From Deltaproteobacteria bacterium (GTDB taxonomy: Bacteria > Desulfobacterota > Syntrophobacteria > Syntrophobacterales > Syntrophobacteraceae), in assembly GCA_021780695.1 (NCBI GenBank), contig JAJXYD010000040.1, positions 62,001-126,000 on the forward strand: a stretch of DNA of 64,000 nucleotides, read 5' to 3'. The translations under genes and the position numbers were made by a program. The notes under the pieces were generated by a model. That model ran no database searches and was not told where the DNA came from. It saw only the letters and a program-made list of their open reading frames with translations. The stretch's first letter is position 1. Every line of letters begins with the position of its first letter. Positions 50,682-59,048 of the stretch are shown piece by piece.

Positions 50682-52340
50682 ATGGAACTTACAATGAAGG
50701 TGAAGTTGGCGCTATTTACCGTTATAAGCACGGTGGTTTTTCTGATTTTCGGGCTGGTGTCGTGGAACGCCGTTGAAAAAGTTAATATGCGGGGTCCTTA
50801 CTACGGCAAAACATCGGTCTACAGGGGAGTGGCGGGAGATGCCGGCTTTGCCCCCCTGGATATCGGCAAAAGCTATCTGCAGGTAATGCAGATGTTGGCG
50901 ACATCCGACCAGGGGGAATTAAATCGGGAAATTCAAAAATTTGGAGAGCTTCACAAGCTTTATGTGTCCCGGTATGATTTCTGGGTTCAAAAACTGCCAA
51001 ACGGGCAGCTAAAGGATTTGCTGGACAAGGCGAACGCTTCGGCCCGGCAATTTTACGATCTTTTCGAAAGCAGTGTCAAACCGTTGCTCCTGGCCGGTAA
51101 ACCCCAGGATGCGGCAGAGATCGTAAGGCAAAAACTAAACCCGTTGTATGATAGACAGGGAAAGGGCCTAGAGGAGCTGGTAAAACAGGCCGACAGGGCA
51201 GTGGCGCTTCAAGATGCCAAGACCACCAGAGCCGTTGGGTCCTATAAGTCTTACGTACTTATCGCGGGCGGGATATGCCTGCTTTTTACAATCATTCTCG
51301 GAGTCGGTCTAAACCTTAGCATAACTCACCGGGTATGGGATGTTATCTTCTATTTGCAGGACAGCTCGAAGCAGATGGGGGCGGCTGCCGATCACGTGTT
51401 TTCCGCCAGCCAGGATCTCGCGGACGCCAACTCCCAACAGGCGGCTTCGGTCGAGGAGACATCGTCATCTCTTGAGGAGATATCCTCCATGACGGCGCAA
51501 AACGCCGCCAATGCCGGTCAGGCCAGTCGTTTGATGGCGGTTACCCGGGAGAGCGTGGCGCAGGCAGGGGGGTCGATGTCGGAGCTTACCACCTCCATGA
51601 TGGAAATTTCAAGGGCCAGTGAGCAGACCTCCAAGATCATCAAGACAATCGATGAAATCGCCTTCCAGACAAATCTGCTTGCCTTAAACGCTGCGGTTGA
51701 GGCCGCACGGGCGGGTGAGGCGGGGGCAGGTTTTGCCGTTGTGGCTGAAGAAGTCAGAAACCTGGCGATGAGGGCGGCCGAGGCGGCCAAAAACACCTCG
51801 GATCTTATCGAGGGCACGGTCAAGAGGATAAAAGAGGGGGCTGGAATCGTAGAGAAAACCAGCAAGGAATTTAACGAGGTTACAGTCAGTGTCGGCAAAT
51901 CCGGCGAGTTGATCGACGAAATCGCCGTTGCCTCTCAGGAACAGGGCAGAGGCATAGAACACATCAATATAGCCGTAAACGAATTGAGCAGGCTTATTCA
52001 GCAAAATGCGGCAAATTCGGAGGAAACCGCCGCTGCCTCCCATGAGGTCAACGCCCAGGTCAAGCGGTTGGATAACTTTCTGGCGGCTGTGGTCAAGCTG
52101 GTTGACGGGGTGACTGTGGGCGGCGGCACTAATATCGCAAAAGAGCTGGAAACCTCAAAATTCGAAGCCAGGAAGGCTCCGGACTCTAAAAAAACCGGCA
52201 GACGGGAGGACATGCTGAGCAGGATCGGCGCGGCGTCCGGAGGGGGCAACGGCAAAGTTCAACAGCCTGCTGTCGAAAATCACAAACCAACCCCCGAGCA
52301 GGTCATCCCCTTTGACGAGGATGAAATGTCGAAATTTTAG
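50682..52340 (+). CDS. Methyl-accepting chemotaxis protein
   Basis: The 552-residue receptor has a membrane helix near the N-terminus (about 6-28), a periplasmic four-helix-type sensor (30-185), a second helix (about 193-213) and a long cytoplasmic coiled coil. The CheA/CheW-binding tip is [41 protein letters not shown] clear HAMP domain is not visible. The C-terminus ends [11 protein letters not shown] after a Lys/Arg/Gly-rich linker, a typical tethered tail. An AAGGAG site precedes the ATG, and a sigma-28 promoter lies upstream. The ligand is unknown. Confidence 0.94.
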   Translation: MELTMKVKLALFTVISTVVFLIFGLVSWNAVEKVNMRGPYYGKTSVYRGVAGDAGFAPLDIGKSYLQVMQMLATSDQGELNREIQKFGELHKLYVSRYDFWVQKLPNGQLKDLLDKANASARQFYDLFESSVKPLLLAGKPQDAAEIVRQKLNPLYDRQGKGLEELVKQADRAVALQDAKTTRAVGSYKSYVLIAGGICLLFTIILGVGLNLSITHRVWDVIFYLQDSSKQMGAAADHVFSASQDLADANSQQAASVEETSSSLEEISSMTAQNAANAGQASRLMAVTRESVAQAGGSMSELTTSMMEISRASEQTSKIIKTIDEIAFQTNLLALNAAVEAARAGEAGAGFAVVAEEVRNLAMRAAEAAKNTSDLIEGTVKRIKEGAGIVEKTSKEFNEVTVSVGKSGELIDEIAVASQEQGRGIEHINIAVNELSRLIQQNAANSEETAAASHEVNAQVKRLDNFLAAVVKLVDGVTVGGGTNIAKELETSKFEARKAPDSKKTGRREDMLSRIGAASGGGNGKVQQPAVENHKPTPEQVIPFDEDEMSKF

Positions 52341-52351
52341 CTTCCAAACCC

Positions 52352-52375
52352 AACCGCCCGGGCGGCCGGGCGGTT
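52352..52375. terminator. Hairpin between convergent MCP and typA genes
   Basis: AACCGCCCGG and CCGGGCGGTT form a perfect 10-bp stem with a 4-nt loop. T-runs are poor on both strands, so it may act as a bidirectional terminator only weakly or with Rho. Confidence 0.6.
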
Positions 52376-52410
52376 ATCTACATCGGAGATCCCCCGGGAC
52401 TGCCCTGGTA

Positions 52411-54195
52411 TTACCGGTTTTTCCTCTTACGCAACCTTATCGAGGAGGGGGTAACCTCAACCAGTTCGTCATCGGCGATGTATTCCATGGCCTGTTCGAG
52501 GCTAAACCGGCGGGGCGGTATGATTCTAAGTGCCTCATCCGATCCGGAGGCTCTCATGTTGGTGAGCTTTTTTTCCTTGGTGATATTTACCCAGATGTCT
52601 TCGGTGCGGGAATTTTCGCCAACGATCATGCCCGTATAGGCGGGCTCTCCGGGGTTTACAAAAATTGTTCCCCGTGGCTGGAGGTGAAAAATTGCGAAGG
52701 TGACCGCTTTTCCCTCACGGTCCGAGACAAGTACTCCGTTGGGGCGGGCGGGGATGTCGCCCGAATGTGGCCGGTAGCCTATGAGGAGGGTATTTAGGAT
52801 TCCTCCGCCGCGCGTTTCGGTTAAAAAACGGCTCCGGAAGCCTATCAGGCCCCGGGAGGGAATTTCAAACTCCAACCGCACGCGGCCAAAGCCGTTGTTT
52901 ACCATGCGGGTCATTCTGCCGCGCCGACTGCTTAACATCTCGGTAATAATGCCTGTAAAATCTTCCGGGATGTCCACTATGGCAAGCTCGACGGGTTCGC
53001 ACATCCTGCCGTCGATTTCCTTGGTTATGACTTTGGGCCTGGAAATGGAAAGCTCAAAGCCTTCCCTGCGCATGGTTTCGACCAAAACGGCCAGTTGCAA
53101 CTCGCCTCTGGCGCTTACCTGGTAGGAGTCGCGATTTTCAGCCTGTTCGACCCGAATGCTCACATTGTAGAGAAGCTCCTTATCAAGGCGTTCCTTTATG
53201 TGACGGGAAGTAAGATATTTGCCCTCTTTTCCTGCCAGAGGCGACGTGTTGACGGAGAAAACCATGGACAGGGTTGGCTCTTCGACCGTTATGGCGGGCA
53301 GGCGGCGAGGGTCTTCGGGATCGCTTAGCGTATCTCCTATAAAAATATCGTCCATTCCCGCCACCGCGGCCACATCCCCTGCCTGGGCCTCCGGCTTTTC
53401 CACCCGGTTAAGGCCCTCGTAAGTGTAGAGAACGCTTACCGAAGCCTTGCGGGAGGTTCCCTCGGGCTTTAGGAGCATGACCTCCATGCCCTTTTTCAAT
53501 CTGCCGTTTACGATTTTACCAATCGCGGTTCGTCCAACATAATCACTGTGGTTAAGAGTGGTTACCAGGAATTGAAGAGGTGCTTGCGGATCAAAGGAGG
53601 GTGCCGGTATGGAGGAAAGAATCGTATCGAAGAGGGGCGAAAGATCCTGGCCCTGCCCCTCGGGGTCGGTAAGGGCGATCCCCGCCTTTGCGTTTGTGTA
53701 GATAACGGGAAAATTGAGCTGCTCTTCGCTCGCGTCCAGATCGATGAAAAGATCGTAGGTCTCATCGAGCACCTCGCTTATCCTTCGGTCAGGCCGGTCG
53801 ATTTTGTTTATCACAAGAATGGGGGGCAGTCCCAGGGCCAGAGCCTTGCCGAGCACAAAGCGCGTCTGTGGAAGCGGTCCTTCGGTCGCATCGACCAGCA
53901 GGAGCACCCCTTCGACCATGTTGAGGGTGCGTTCGACCTCGCCTCCAAAATCGGCATGTCCGGGGGTGTCCACTATGTTGATCTTTACCCCCTTGTAAAC
54001 CATGGCCGTATTTTTGGCCATGATTGTGATGCCCTTTTCCCGTTCCAGGTCCATGCTGTCCATAACCCGCTCGGCCACTTGTTCGTTTTCACGAAAAATG
54101 CCGCCCTGCCACAGCATGGCGTCTACCAGAGTCGTTTTGCCATGATCGACGTGGGCGATAATGGCAAGGTTTCGAATGTCTTTTCGTATTTGCAT
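52411..54195 (-). CDS. typA: GTPase TypA/BipA
   Basis: TypA is a ribosome-binding translational GTPase involved in 50S assembly and stress adaptation. The 594-residue protein has G1 [10 protein letters not shown]3 [15 protein letters not shown]4 NKID, the EF-G-like domains II, III and V, and the TypA-specific C-terminal domain ([19 protein letters not shown] and terminal [10 protein letters not shown]-like text). An AAAGGA site precedes the ATG. It stands alone on the minus strand. Confidence 0.97.
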   Translation of the reverse strand: MQIRKDIRNLAIIAHVDHGKTTLVDAMLWQGGIFRENEQVAERVMDSMDLEREKGITIMAKNTAMVYKGVKINIVDTPGHADFGGEVERTLNMVEGVLLLVDATEGPLPQTRFVLGKALALGLPPILVINKIDRPDRRISEVLDETYDLFIDLDASEEQLNFPVIYTNAKAGIALTDPEGQGQDLSPLFDTILSSIPAPSFDPQAPLQFLVTTLNHSDYVGRTAIGKIVNGRLKKGMEVMLLKPEGTSRKASVSVLYTYEGLNRVEKPEAQAGDVAAVAGMDDIFIGDTLSDPEDPRRLPAITVEEPTLSMVFSVNTSPLAGKEGKYLTSRHIKERLDKELLYNVSIRVEQAENRDSYQVSARGELQLAVLVETMRREGFELSISRPKVITKEIDGRMCEPVELAIVDIPEDFTGIITEMLSSRRGRMTRMVNNGFGRVRLEFEIPSRGLIGFRSRFLTETRGGGILNTLLIGYRPHSGDIPARPNGVLVSDREGKAVTFAIFHLQPRGTIFVNPGEPAYTGMIVGENSRTEDIWVNITKEKKLTNMRASGSDEALRIIPPRRFSLEQAMEYIADDELVEVTPSSIRLRKRKNR

Positions 54196-54415
54196 GAGGG
54201 CAATTTCCTTTTAAAAACTTAATTTATAACAAGGCTTTCGAGCCATATCAAGCCCAATGCCTTTTTCGGTACAGTCCAATCGCCTGTAATTATGCTAAAA
54301 TTAGCCTCCAAATGTGGCAACCTAGTGTGGATAACCTTGCCCTGAGGAGGGTGGCGGGGAATGGGGTTCAGACCGCTTGCTTTGGCAGAGTCAAAAACAG
54401 TGGATAAGGACTTTG

Positions 54416-54458
54416 GAAAAAGAAAGACCCTGATACCGTGAAGGTTTCAGGGTCTTTC
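54416..54458 (-). terminator. Intrinsic terminator of tRNA-Ala
   Basis: On the minus strand GAAAGACCCTGA pairs with TCAGGGTCTTTC (12 bp, 13-nt loop), followed by a T-run. It lies about 27 nt past the tRNA 3' end. The remaining 220 bp up to typA holds no gene that I can see. Confidence 0.88.
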
Positions 54459-54484
54459 CTGAACTGCATCGGACTGTCTGCCCA

Positions 54485-54557
54485 TGGAGATGATGGGATT
54501 CGAACCCACGACCTCAGACTTGCGAAGCCTGCGCTCTCCCAACTGAGCTACATCCCC
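54485..54557 (-). tRNA. tRNA-Ala (anticodon CGC)
   Basis: Cloverleaf on the minus strand: acceptor GGGGAUG/CAUCUCC with the G3-U70 pair that AlaRS recognises, anticodon stem CAGGC/GUCUG with loop UUCGCAA, and a GUGGG/CCCAU-type T-arm. The anticodon CGC reads GCG codons. CCA is not encoded. Confidence 0.95.
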
Positions 54558-54568
54558 GGTGGAGGGTG

Positions 54569-54597
54569 AACATACCTTTTTATGCATGCGGTGTCAA
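54569..54597 (-). promoter_or_regulatory. Sigma-70 promoter of tRNA-Ala
   Basis: On the minus strand a perfect TTGACA, a 17-bp spacer and TATGTT. The start point falls about 5 nt before the tRNA. Confidence 0.78.
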
Positions 54598-54657
54598 GAA
54601 TTTCGGGTCGTAGAAATCACCCCGCCCGGATTCTTTGCACGTGGGCGGCTTGTGGGG

Positions 54658-55065
54658 CTAAAACAGTCTTTTGACCCAGACAAGGCTTAGATTGAGATGG
54701 ATGTCGTATTTACAGAAACGCTCGATGCCGCCGTTTTCCTGGGAGGCATGCCTTAGATCCAAAAGCCGGTCGAAATCCTTCTCTATCACGATATTGCAAA
54801 AATCGACGGGGACTGAACGCACCAAATTAAGTTCTTCTTCGTTCCAGAGGGTATTGGCGATGTCTCCTACTCCGGTCTCAAGCATGTCGGTCCCGCACAC
54901 TTTGAAACATGCCCCGCAACTGCAACGGTGAATGGAGTCGAAGTCGGTGGGAATGGGTTGACCGCCGTCACAAAAGGGACACACGATTATATGAATGCCC
55001 TGCGTTCTTCGGGGGCGGGTTTTTGGAGTTAACGACCGGAACAGCTCTTCTCCTCTGAAGTTCAT
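54658..55065 (-). CDS. Uncharacterised zinc-binding protein
   Basis: The 135-residue product has a zinc-ribbon-like core (CPFCDGG...CSCGACFKVCG) and a C-terminal helical region (SVPVDFCNIVIEKDFDRLLDLRHASQ). I recognise no family. It is divergent from nth. Its start (MNFRGEELFRSL) has no strong ribosome-binding site. Confidence 0.6.
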   Translation of the reverse strand: MNFRGEELFRSLTPKTRPRRTQGIHIIVCPFCDGGQPIPTDFDSIHRCSCGACFKVCGTDMLETGVGDIANTLWNEEELNLVRSVPVDFCNIVIEKDFDRLLDLRHASQENGGIERFCKYDIHLNLSLVWVKRLF

Positions 55066-55191
55066 TGTACCCCTGCCATATCCGTATGGGCCCTGAAAAA
55101 ACAGGGCGGCAATTCCCGTTTGGGCTTGAAATAGCCGCTAATTTGGCTTACAAAATTAAGCTTTCCGGCACCTTTTGCCAAGGAGAAAGCT

Positions 55192-55851
55192 TTGGGGAGC
55201 ATTCATATCAAGTTGAACAAGGTAAAGTCAATCCTCAAAATACTCGACGAAATGTATCCAAATCCGAAATGTTCGCTCGAGTTCGAAAATCCCCTCCAAC
55301 TGATGGTAGCGACTATCCTTTCGGCCCAGTGCACCGATGAGCGGGTAAATAGCATCACTGCGGCCCTGTTTGCCAAATATCCATCGGCCCGGGCTTATTG
55401 CGACGCGGTGCTCGAAGAGCTCGAGGAGTCGATCCGGTCTGCGGGCTTTTACCATAACAAGGCGATAGCGATTAAGGAAAGCAGCAAAGCTATTGTGGAG
55501 CGCTTTGGCGGAGAGGTGCCGAAGCAGATGGAGCTGTTGGTTCAACTGCCCGGAGTTGGCCGCAAGACCGCCAATGTCATTTTGGGAAATGCCTTCGGAA
55601 TACCCGGTATAGCCGTGGATACGCATGTTTCGCGGGTTTCGGCCAGGCTTGGCCTGACTAGCCAAAAAGATAGAGACAAGATCGAACAGGATCTAAACGC
55701 TTTGGTGGATAGGTCCGGATGGGTAAAATTTTCTCACCAGTTGATCCAGCACGGCAGAAAAATTTGCACCGCCAAAAAGCCCCGCTGTTCCCTCTGCCCG
55801 CTAAGGCCTCAGTGTGACTACGGAATGAACCCGGACACGGTGAAAGCCTAA
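55192..55851 (+). CDS. nth: Endonuclease III
   Basis: Nth removes oxidised pyrimidines and cleaves the abasic site. The 219-residue protein has the helix-hairpin-helix LPGVGRKTANVILG with the catalytic Lys, the catalytic Asp in AVDTHVSRV, and the [4Fe-4S] cluster ligands in CTAKKPRCSLCPLRPQC. The start is TTG at 55192, with AAGGAG 7 nt upstream. Size and motifs are standard. Confidence 0.96.
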   Translation: MGSIHIKLNKVKSILKILDEMYPNPKCSLEFENPLQLMVATILSAQCTDERVNSITAALFAKYPSARAYCDAVLEELEESIRSAGFYHNKAIAIKESSKAIVERFGGEVPKQMELLVQLPGVGRKTANVILGNAFGIPGIAVDTHVSRVSARLGLTSQKDRDKIEQDLNALVDRSGWVKFSHQLIQHGRKICTAKKPRCSLCPLRPQCDYGMNPDTVKA

Positions 55852-55859
55852 AAGGTCGC

Positions 55860-56858
55860 CTAAATGAGCAGGTTTTTAAACGACTGCCTCGGCGCGGATC
55901 GGGCGAGAAGATGTCCGGCTGCTCCGTCCTTGCCCGCTCCCCCGGCGCGCCAGGCTATCCTTACCAAGGTGTCTTGAGGGGCATCGCCGTAAGAGGCGGA
56001 AAGCGAGGCGGCCGTCTCGAGATCGAAAGGTTGGGAGGGAGCCAGGATCAGGCTTGTCGGGCCGGGATAGTCGCAGGCCTTCAAGACAATGTCCCGCGCT
56101 CTTGCAAGAGCCTCCAGCCTCAGGTTTTCACTCTCATTTCGTCCGACCATGCAGATCGTATCCTTGGCAAGCAAAAAGGCCCGGCCCCATTTGATAATTT
56201 CGGCATCTGCCGCACTCGCTTCGGGAAATATCTCCAAGAGCTTTCGGAGCCTGTTGGCAAAGCTTTCATCCGTTAGCATGCAACCGCCCCCGGGCTGCGG
56301 ATAGTCCTTTAGACCGTATTGGCGGGCAAGTTCGCGCTGGGGCCTTCGCGAACGGCCCTGGATAGCTAGCAGCATGCTCCTGTCGATGAGCCCTTCCTGC
56401 TCGACGATGGTTGGGGCAAGCAGTTTTGCGCTGAGCGGCCGCAGGATGCGTCCGCGAAGTCCTGAGAGCTTTTCGACGCTTCTTAGAGCATCCCGGCGCT
56501 GACTCATGGGGCGCTGCGCCAGGACTTCTCCGGTAAAAAGGAAATCGGCTCCTTCCCGGGCAAGAATCTTTGCGGCTTCCCGCAGCATCAACCCGTGGCA
56601 GTCTATGCAGGGGTTTAGCTTGCTCCCGTAGCCGTAGCGCGGGTTTTTAAGCATTTCCAGGTGTACTTCGGAGATATCCAGGGCGCGGGTTTGCACTCCC
56701 GCCATAGTGCCGGCGGCCATCCCTTGCTCGGGTCCAAAAAAAGGCGTTACAAAGGTTAGCCCGATCAAATCGACGTTCTGATCCTGGAGAACCTTTACGG
56801 CGAGTATGGAGTCCAGACCACCCGAAAGAAGTCCGATTCCCTTTGCTTTACGCGACAT
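55860..56858 (-). CDS. PP-loop ATP pyrophosphatase related to tRNA thiolation enzymes
   Basis: The 332-residue protein has an N-terminal PP-loop (LLSGGLDSILAV), as in MnmA and ThiI, which adenylate a tRNA uridine before sulfur transfer. It also has NPCIDCHGLML and, near residue 195, PGGGCMLTD, Cys positions suited to persulfide transfer. Some databases label this family tRNA methyltransferase-like; the chemistry is more likely thiolation. The C-terminal half has no clear match. It follows the DUF39 gene by 15 bp, so the two are one operon. Confidence 0.8.
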   Translation of the reverse strand: MSRKAKGIGLLSGGLDSILAVKVLQDQNVDLIGLTFVTPFFGPEQGMAAGTMAGVQTRALDISEVHLEMLKNPRYGYGSKLNPCIDCHGLMLREAAKILAREGADFLFTGEVLAQRPMSQRRDALRSVEKLSGLRGRILRPLSAKLLAPTIVEQEGLIDRSMLLAIQGRSRRPQRELARQYGLKDYPQPGGGCMLTDESFANRLRKLLEIFPEASAADAEIIKWGRAFLLAKDTICMVGRNESENLRLEALARARDIVLKACDYPGPTSLILAPSQPFDLETAASLSASYGDAPQDTLVRIAWRAGGAGKDGAAGHLLARSAPRQSFKNLLI

Positions 56859-56873
56859 CGCAAATCTTTCGCC

Positions 56874-58040
56874 TCACTTGACCCCGGCCCGTGGAACGGT
56901 GGGAAGCATATTCTGCGGCTCTCCGAGCAAAAAGTCGCCCTTTTGAATCCAATCTTTCAGGATTTCGGCGATTTCCTTTGCACGGCTGTAGCTCGAGAGC
57001 GGAACCGTGGGAATTTCCTTGCCCTCGACCGTGATCGAACCGGATCTGAGCTCAGCGTAGCTGATTTCGCAGATCGGCTCGGGCCGGGTGAAACTGTAGT
57101 CTTTTACCTGCGTTACGATATCTTTGTCGCTAACCGAGGTAAAAAGCGCCATCTCCTCATCCAGTATGGGAATGGGGATTCCCACGCCGAGCATGAGAGA
57201 ACAGCCGTAACCAAGGATACTGGCTCCCATGACCCATCTTGGGCTCATCTGCTTTAGGTCCCCCATCAGCATGAGGGTCCCGGCCGGCGTGCGGGGTGTT
57301 CCGGCCGCAAGCCTTGCCGCATCGGGCCTGTGCTGGCTTCCATGCCAGGTGATGAAGCCCTGGGCTCCCCCGAGGAAAATCCGGGTGCCAAGGCCAAGGG
57401 TCCTGTAATAGGGATCGTTTAGCATCGGGCTTAACTGGCCGGCCGAACAGTAGTTGGCGTTTCCAAGGTTGGGCTTCAAGGCGCCCATGTATGTGTAGAT
57501 TATCTTCTTGGACACGTTTACGGCGCAATTATAATTCTGATAGCAGTTTCTGGGGTTGCACATCACCGCATACGGAAGATCTTTTAAGGTAACATCTTTT
57601 TCGAAGGCCCGTTTGGGGTAGCAATCGGTCCCGTAGCCCTCGGCGCGCAGGTGGATCTGCTTGCCGCTCACAAGATCTTCCAATACATGTCCGCCCCCGT
57701 ATTCGAAAGCGCCCGGGTGAACCTTGTTTAGAGGATCGTCGGCTGCCGGTTCGGTTGCGCCCAGATAGAGATCGACGGCGGCAACACCGCCGTAGGCAGG
57801 CACATTATTTAACCAGACCTTGGAAGCCTTGATGGGAGGACTTGTGTGGCCAAAATTTATGAAGGCCCCCGACGAACACATGGGCGCGAAGGTTCCGGTG
57901 GTAACTACGTCAACTTCCTTTGCAGCCTTCGCGGCCCCTTTGCTCTTTACTATCCCGACCATGTCTTCGGCGGTGACCACGACGGCTTTGCCGTTTCGTA
58001 TCTTTTCGTTTATCTCCGCATAGGTCTTATATTTTCCCAT
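56874..58040 (-). CDS. DUF39 homocysteine biosynthesis protein
   Basis: DUF39 proteins make homocysteine from aspartate semialdehyde and sulfide in methanogens and many anaerobic bacteria, with a ferredoxin-like NIL partner. The 388-residue protein has the conserved Cys and Gly segments FAPMCSSGAFINFGHTSPP, CNPRNCYQNYNCAVN, LGLGTRIFLGGAQGFITWHGSQH and GASILGYGCSLMLGVGIPIP. The partner gene and CBS domains are not adjacent. It is upstream of a PP-loop enzyme gene, 15 bp apart. The function is inferred from the family. Confidence 0.9.
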   Translation of the reverse strand: MGKYKTYAEINEKIRNGKAVVVTAEDMVGIVKSKGAAKAAKEVDVVTTGTFAPMCSSGAFINFGHTSPPIKASKVWLNNVPAYGGVAAVDLYLGATEPAADDPLNKVHPGAFEYGGGHVLEDLVSGKQIHLRAEGYGTDCYPKRAFEKDVTLKDLPYAVMCNPRNCYQNYNCAVNVSKKIIYTYMGALKPNLGNANYCSAGQLSPMLNDPYYRTLGLGTRIFLGGAQGFITWHGSQHRPDAARLAAGTPRTPAGTLMLMGDLKQMSPRWVMGASILGYGCSLMLGVGIPIPILDEEMALFTSVSDKDIVTQVKDYSFTRPEPICEISYAELRSGSITVEGKEIPTVPLSSYSRAKEIAEILKDWIQKGDFLLGEPQNMLPTVPRAGVK

Positions 58041-58184
58041 CGTCTGCTCCCATATTCGGTCGGCTCACAGCGGCCAATTTTAAAATACGTGCCATGATAA
58101 CCCCAGGAAACACTATTGGCAACCGATCAAAAACTCAAGAGAGCAATAAGAGTAACTTTTTAGGGGCTTTGGGGGATAAAATGC

Positions 58185-58219
58185 CAAAAAATGGGGGCGG
58201 CCCTCTCGGCGCCGCCCCC
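58185..58219 (-). terminator. Intrinsic terminator of the basic exported protein gene
   Basis: On the minus strand GGGGGCGGC pairs with GCCGCCCCC (9 bp, 9-nt loop) followed by a run of T residues. It lies about 35 nt past the stop of the exported protein gene. Confidence 0.88.
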
Positions 58220-58252
58220 TCGATCGCACTACCTTATCTAATTCTAAAACAA

Positions 58253-58654
58253 CTACTTTTCTGACTTCGGTCCATTTTCAAGGCTTTTTACCGGTTTTTT
58301 CGCCTTCTGGAGTTCCTTTCGCTTCTCGGAGCGTTTCTTCAAAGCCTTCCGCACCCTGTGCTTCATTATGTGGTGTTTGCGAAGACCCTTTGCTTTTTCT
58401 TTCTTAGCCGTCTTCGCGGCTTGCGCGGGCTTTGTAGCCTTTACCTCACCGGTGGTCTTGCTCGGGGTTTTCGCGGCGGGATTGACCGAGGGAGCCGGTG
58501 TTGTCACGGCAGGCGCGGTCTTTACCTCGGTCTTCGGCTGGGTGGTATTCGCGGGCGGCGCCGGGCTCTGAGCGGGTGTCTGGGCAAAAGCGGGCGCAAA
58601 GGCAAAAGCCATGGAAATCATCCCAACACCAAGAATGGAAGCCAGTTTTTTCAT
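58253..58654 (-). CDS. Small exported protein, Pro/Ala-rich then strongly basic
   Basis: The 133-residue product has a signal peptide (MKKLASILGVGMISMAFAFAPAFA), a low-complexity Pro/Ala/Thr region (25-85) and a Lys/Arg-rich C-terminus (HHIMKHRVRKALKKRSEKRKELQKAKK). No fold is recognised. Composition suggests a secreted or periplasmic protein that binds acidic polymers or surfaces. An AAGGAG site precedes the ATG, and a strong terminator follows, so it is a single-gene unit. The roughly 320 bp upstream (58655-58974) contains no other gene. Confidence 0.7.
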   Translation of the reverse strand: MKKLASILGVGMISMAFAFAPAFAQTPAQSPAPPANTTQPKTEVKTAPAVTTPAPSVNPAAKTPSKTTGEVKATKPAQAAKTAKKEKAKGLRKHHIMKHRVRKALKKRSEKRKELQKAKKPVKSLENGPKSEK

Positions 58655-58974
58655 TGTGTTCTCCTTAAAGTAAATTGTCTAAAGTCTTTCTGTTTTCGGA
58701 TTCAATCAATCCGTGCGGGACTACTATCGCAACGGGCGTGCCAGAGATGTGATTTGGTTTTAAAAAAGAAGTAAGTTTCTGATAGAAAAGGAAAAAACAC
58801 TAGTTGTCCCGTGCGGCCATGCGCTTTTTCCCGCGAGGCTGCTGGGGGAGGATACCGAAAATTTCCCACGCCGGATGGAAAATGCAAAAAATGTATCACC
58901 GCGCTTCATTAGAGGTTGCCCAAAGGGCTGCGGGCGCGCCGGAACAACCGTTTGCGATTTTTTCCCCCTTGTAC

Positions 58975-59020
58975 AAAAAAGAAACCGGGTATAGGAGAGA
59001 GGTCCCCTATACCCGGTTTC
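58975..59020 (-). terminator. Intrinsic terminator of ppdK
   Basis: On the minus strand GAAACCGGGTATAGG pairs with CCTATACCCGGTTTC (15 bp, 10-nt loop), followed by TTTTTT. It lies about 30 nt past the ppdK stop. Confidence 0.93.
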
Positions 59021-59048
59021 AGGCGAACTTATATTTTTTAACAGGGTC

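Noticed and set aside
58041-58252. SAM or other methionine-related riboswitch upstream of the DUF39 gene
   Set aside because: No conserved core could be found; the region mostly holds the terminator of the neighbouring gene.
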